5,654 bases of DNA, taken from assembly GCA_016935955.1 (NCBI GenBank), contig JAFGPY010000125.1, positions 1 to 5,654 of the forward strand, in the 5' to 3' direction. The first letter of the stretch is position 1; every line of letters starts with the position of its first letter. The DNA comes from Planctomycetota bacterium. Its GTDB lineage: Bacteria; Planctomycetota; Phycisphaerae; FEN-1346; JAACEH01. The notes beneath the pieces were generated by a model. That model made no database searches. It was not told where the DNA came from and was given only the letters and a program-made list of their open reading frames with translations. The position numbers and the translations under genes were made by a program. Of this stretch, positions 5,547 to 5,654 are shown one piece after another.

Positions 5547-5654
5547 ATGAAACGCATATCTGTGGATCCGATTACCCGGCTCGAAGGTCATGGGAAGATC
5601 GACATTTTCCTCGACGACAACGGCAACGTGGCCAACGCCTATCTGCAGATCCCC
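5547..5654 (+). CDS. mvhA: F420-non-reducing [NiFe]-hydrogenase large subunit (MvhA), N-terminal 36 codons only
   Basis: MvhA holds the NiFe active site that splits H2. Only the first 36 residues are in the window; the frame is open to the right edge. They begin MKRISVDPITRLEGHGKI, with the PITRLEGH motif at residues 8-15 that opens nearly all [NiFe]-hydrogenase large subunits. The nickel-binding RxCGxC and C-terminal DPCxxC motifs should lie downstream and cannot be checked here. In this operon the gene sits after mvhG, as expected for the D-G-A order. A 178-bp spacer with a REPIN and a duplicated piece of mvhG separates it from mvhG, unlike the tight junction between mvhD and mvhG. The short length keeps MvhA from being told apart from other group 3 large subunits by sequence alone; the context makes it MvhA. 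Confidence 0.9.
   Translation, partial: MKRISVDPITRLEGHGKIDIFLDDNGNVANAYLQIP

Noticed and set aside
5372..5557. 61-codon - strand open frame across the mvhG-mvhA spacer
   Set aside because: It consists mostly of REPIN arms and repeat sequence and runs into the mvhA start; no protein family resemblance.

Overview
The window is the core of one co-directional operon on the + strand that encodes a cytoplasmic heterodisulfide reductase / [NiFe]-hydrogenase complex. The order is hdrC (5' end missing) - hdrB - hdrA - mvhD - mvhG - mvhA (only the first 36 codons present). All six genes are recognised from family motifs read directly in the translations: the second CX2CX2CX3CP cluster of HdrC, the two five-cysteine CCG modules of HdrB, the FAD fold and ferredoxin clusters of HdrA, the five cysteines of MvhD, the [FeS] pattern of the hydrogenase small subunit MvhG, and the ITRLEGH motif that opens the large subunit MvhA.

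By analogy with the characterised methanogen complex, H2 is oxidised at the NiFe site of MvhA. Electrons pass through the MvhG clusters and the MvhD [2Fe-2S] centre to the FAD of HdrA, where they are bifurcated. One branch goes through the HdrA ferredoxin-type clusters to a ferredoxin. The other goes through HdrC to the two noncubane clusters of HdrB, which reduce a disulfide-type or other acceptor. No Tat signal or membrane segment is visible, in line with a soluble group 3c enzyme. What HdrB reduces cannot be told from this window.

The organism looks like a GC-rich anaerobic bacterium. The interspersed repeats (CAGGCTGTGCCTG and GGAGGCGACTCCTGTCGCC palindromes, GCGGATGAACGC-type repeats) resemble those I associate with Planctomycetes, but this lineage call is an inference, not a proof.

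The layout is regular. hdrC/hdrB and mvhD/mvhG overlap by 4 nt (GTGA) and look translationally coupled. The other three junctions, hdrB-hdrA (266 bp), hdrA-mvhD (246 bp) and mvhG-mvhA (178 bp), are all filled with palindromic repeats. These include three REPIN-like inverted pairs of 67-71 bp from two sequence families, all bounded by GTAG...CTAC, plus one single REP whose GTAG supplies the hdrB stop codon. The third spacer holds a different element with about 33-bp imperfect inverted arms built of 10-bp units around a GTAAG...CTTAC hairpin. In the mvhG-mvhA spacer, a 21-bp piece of the mvhG coding tail is duplicated on the far side of the REPIN, followed by an in-frame stop. This suggests that the insertion or a linked duplication replaced the end of mvhG.

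The genes themselves are recognisable; the less ordinary content is in the spacers.
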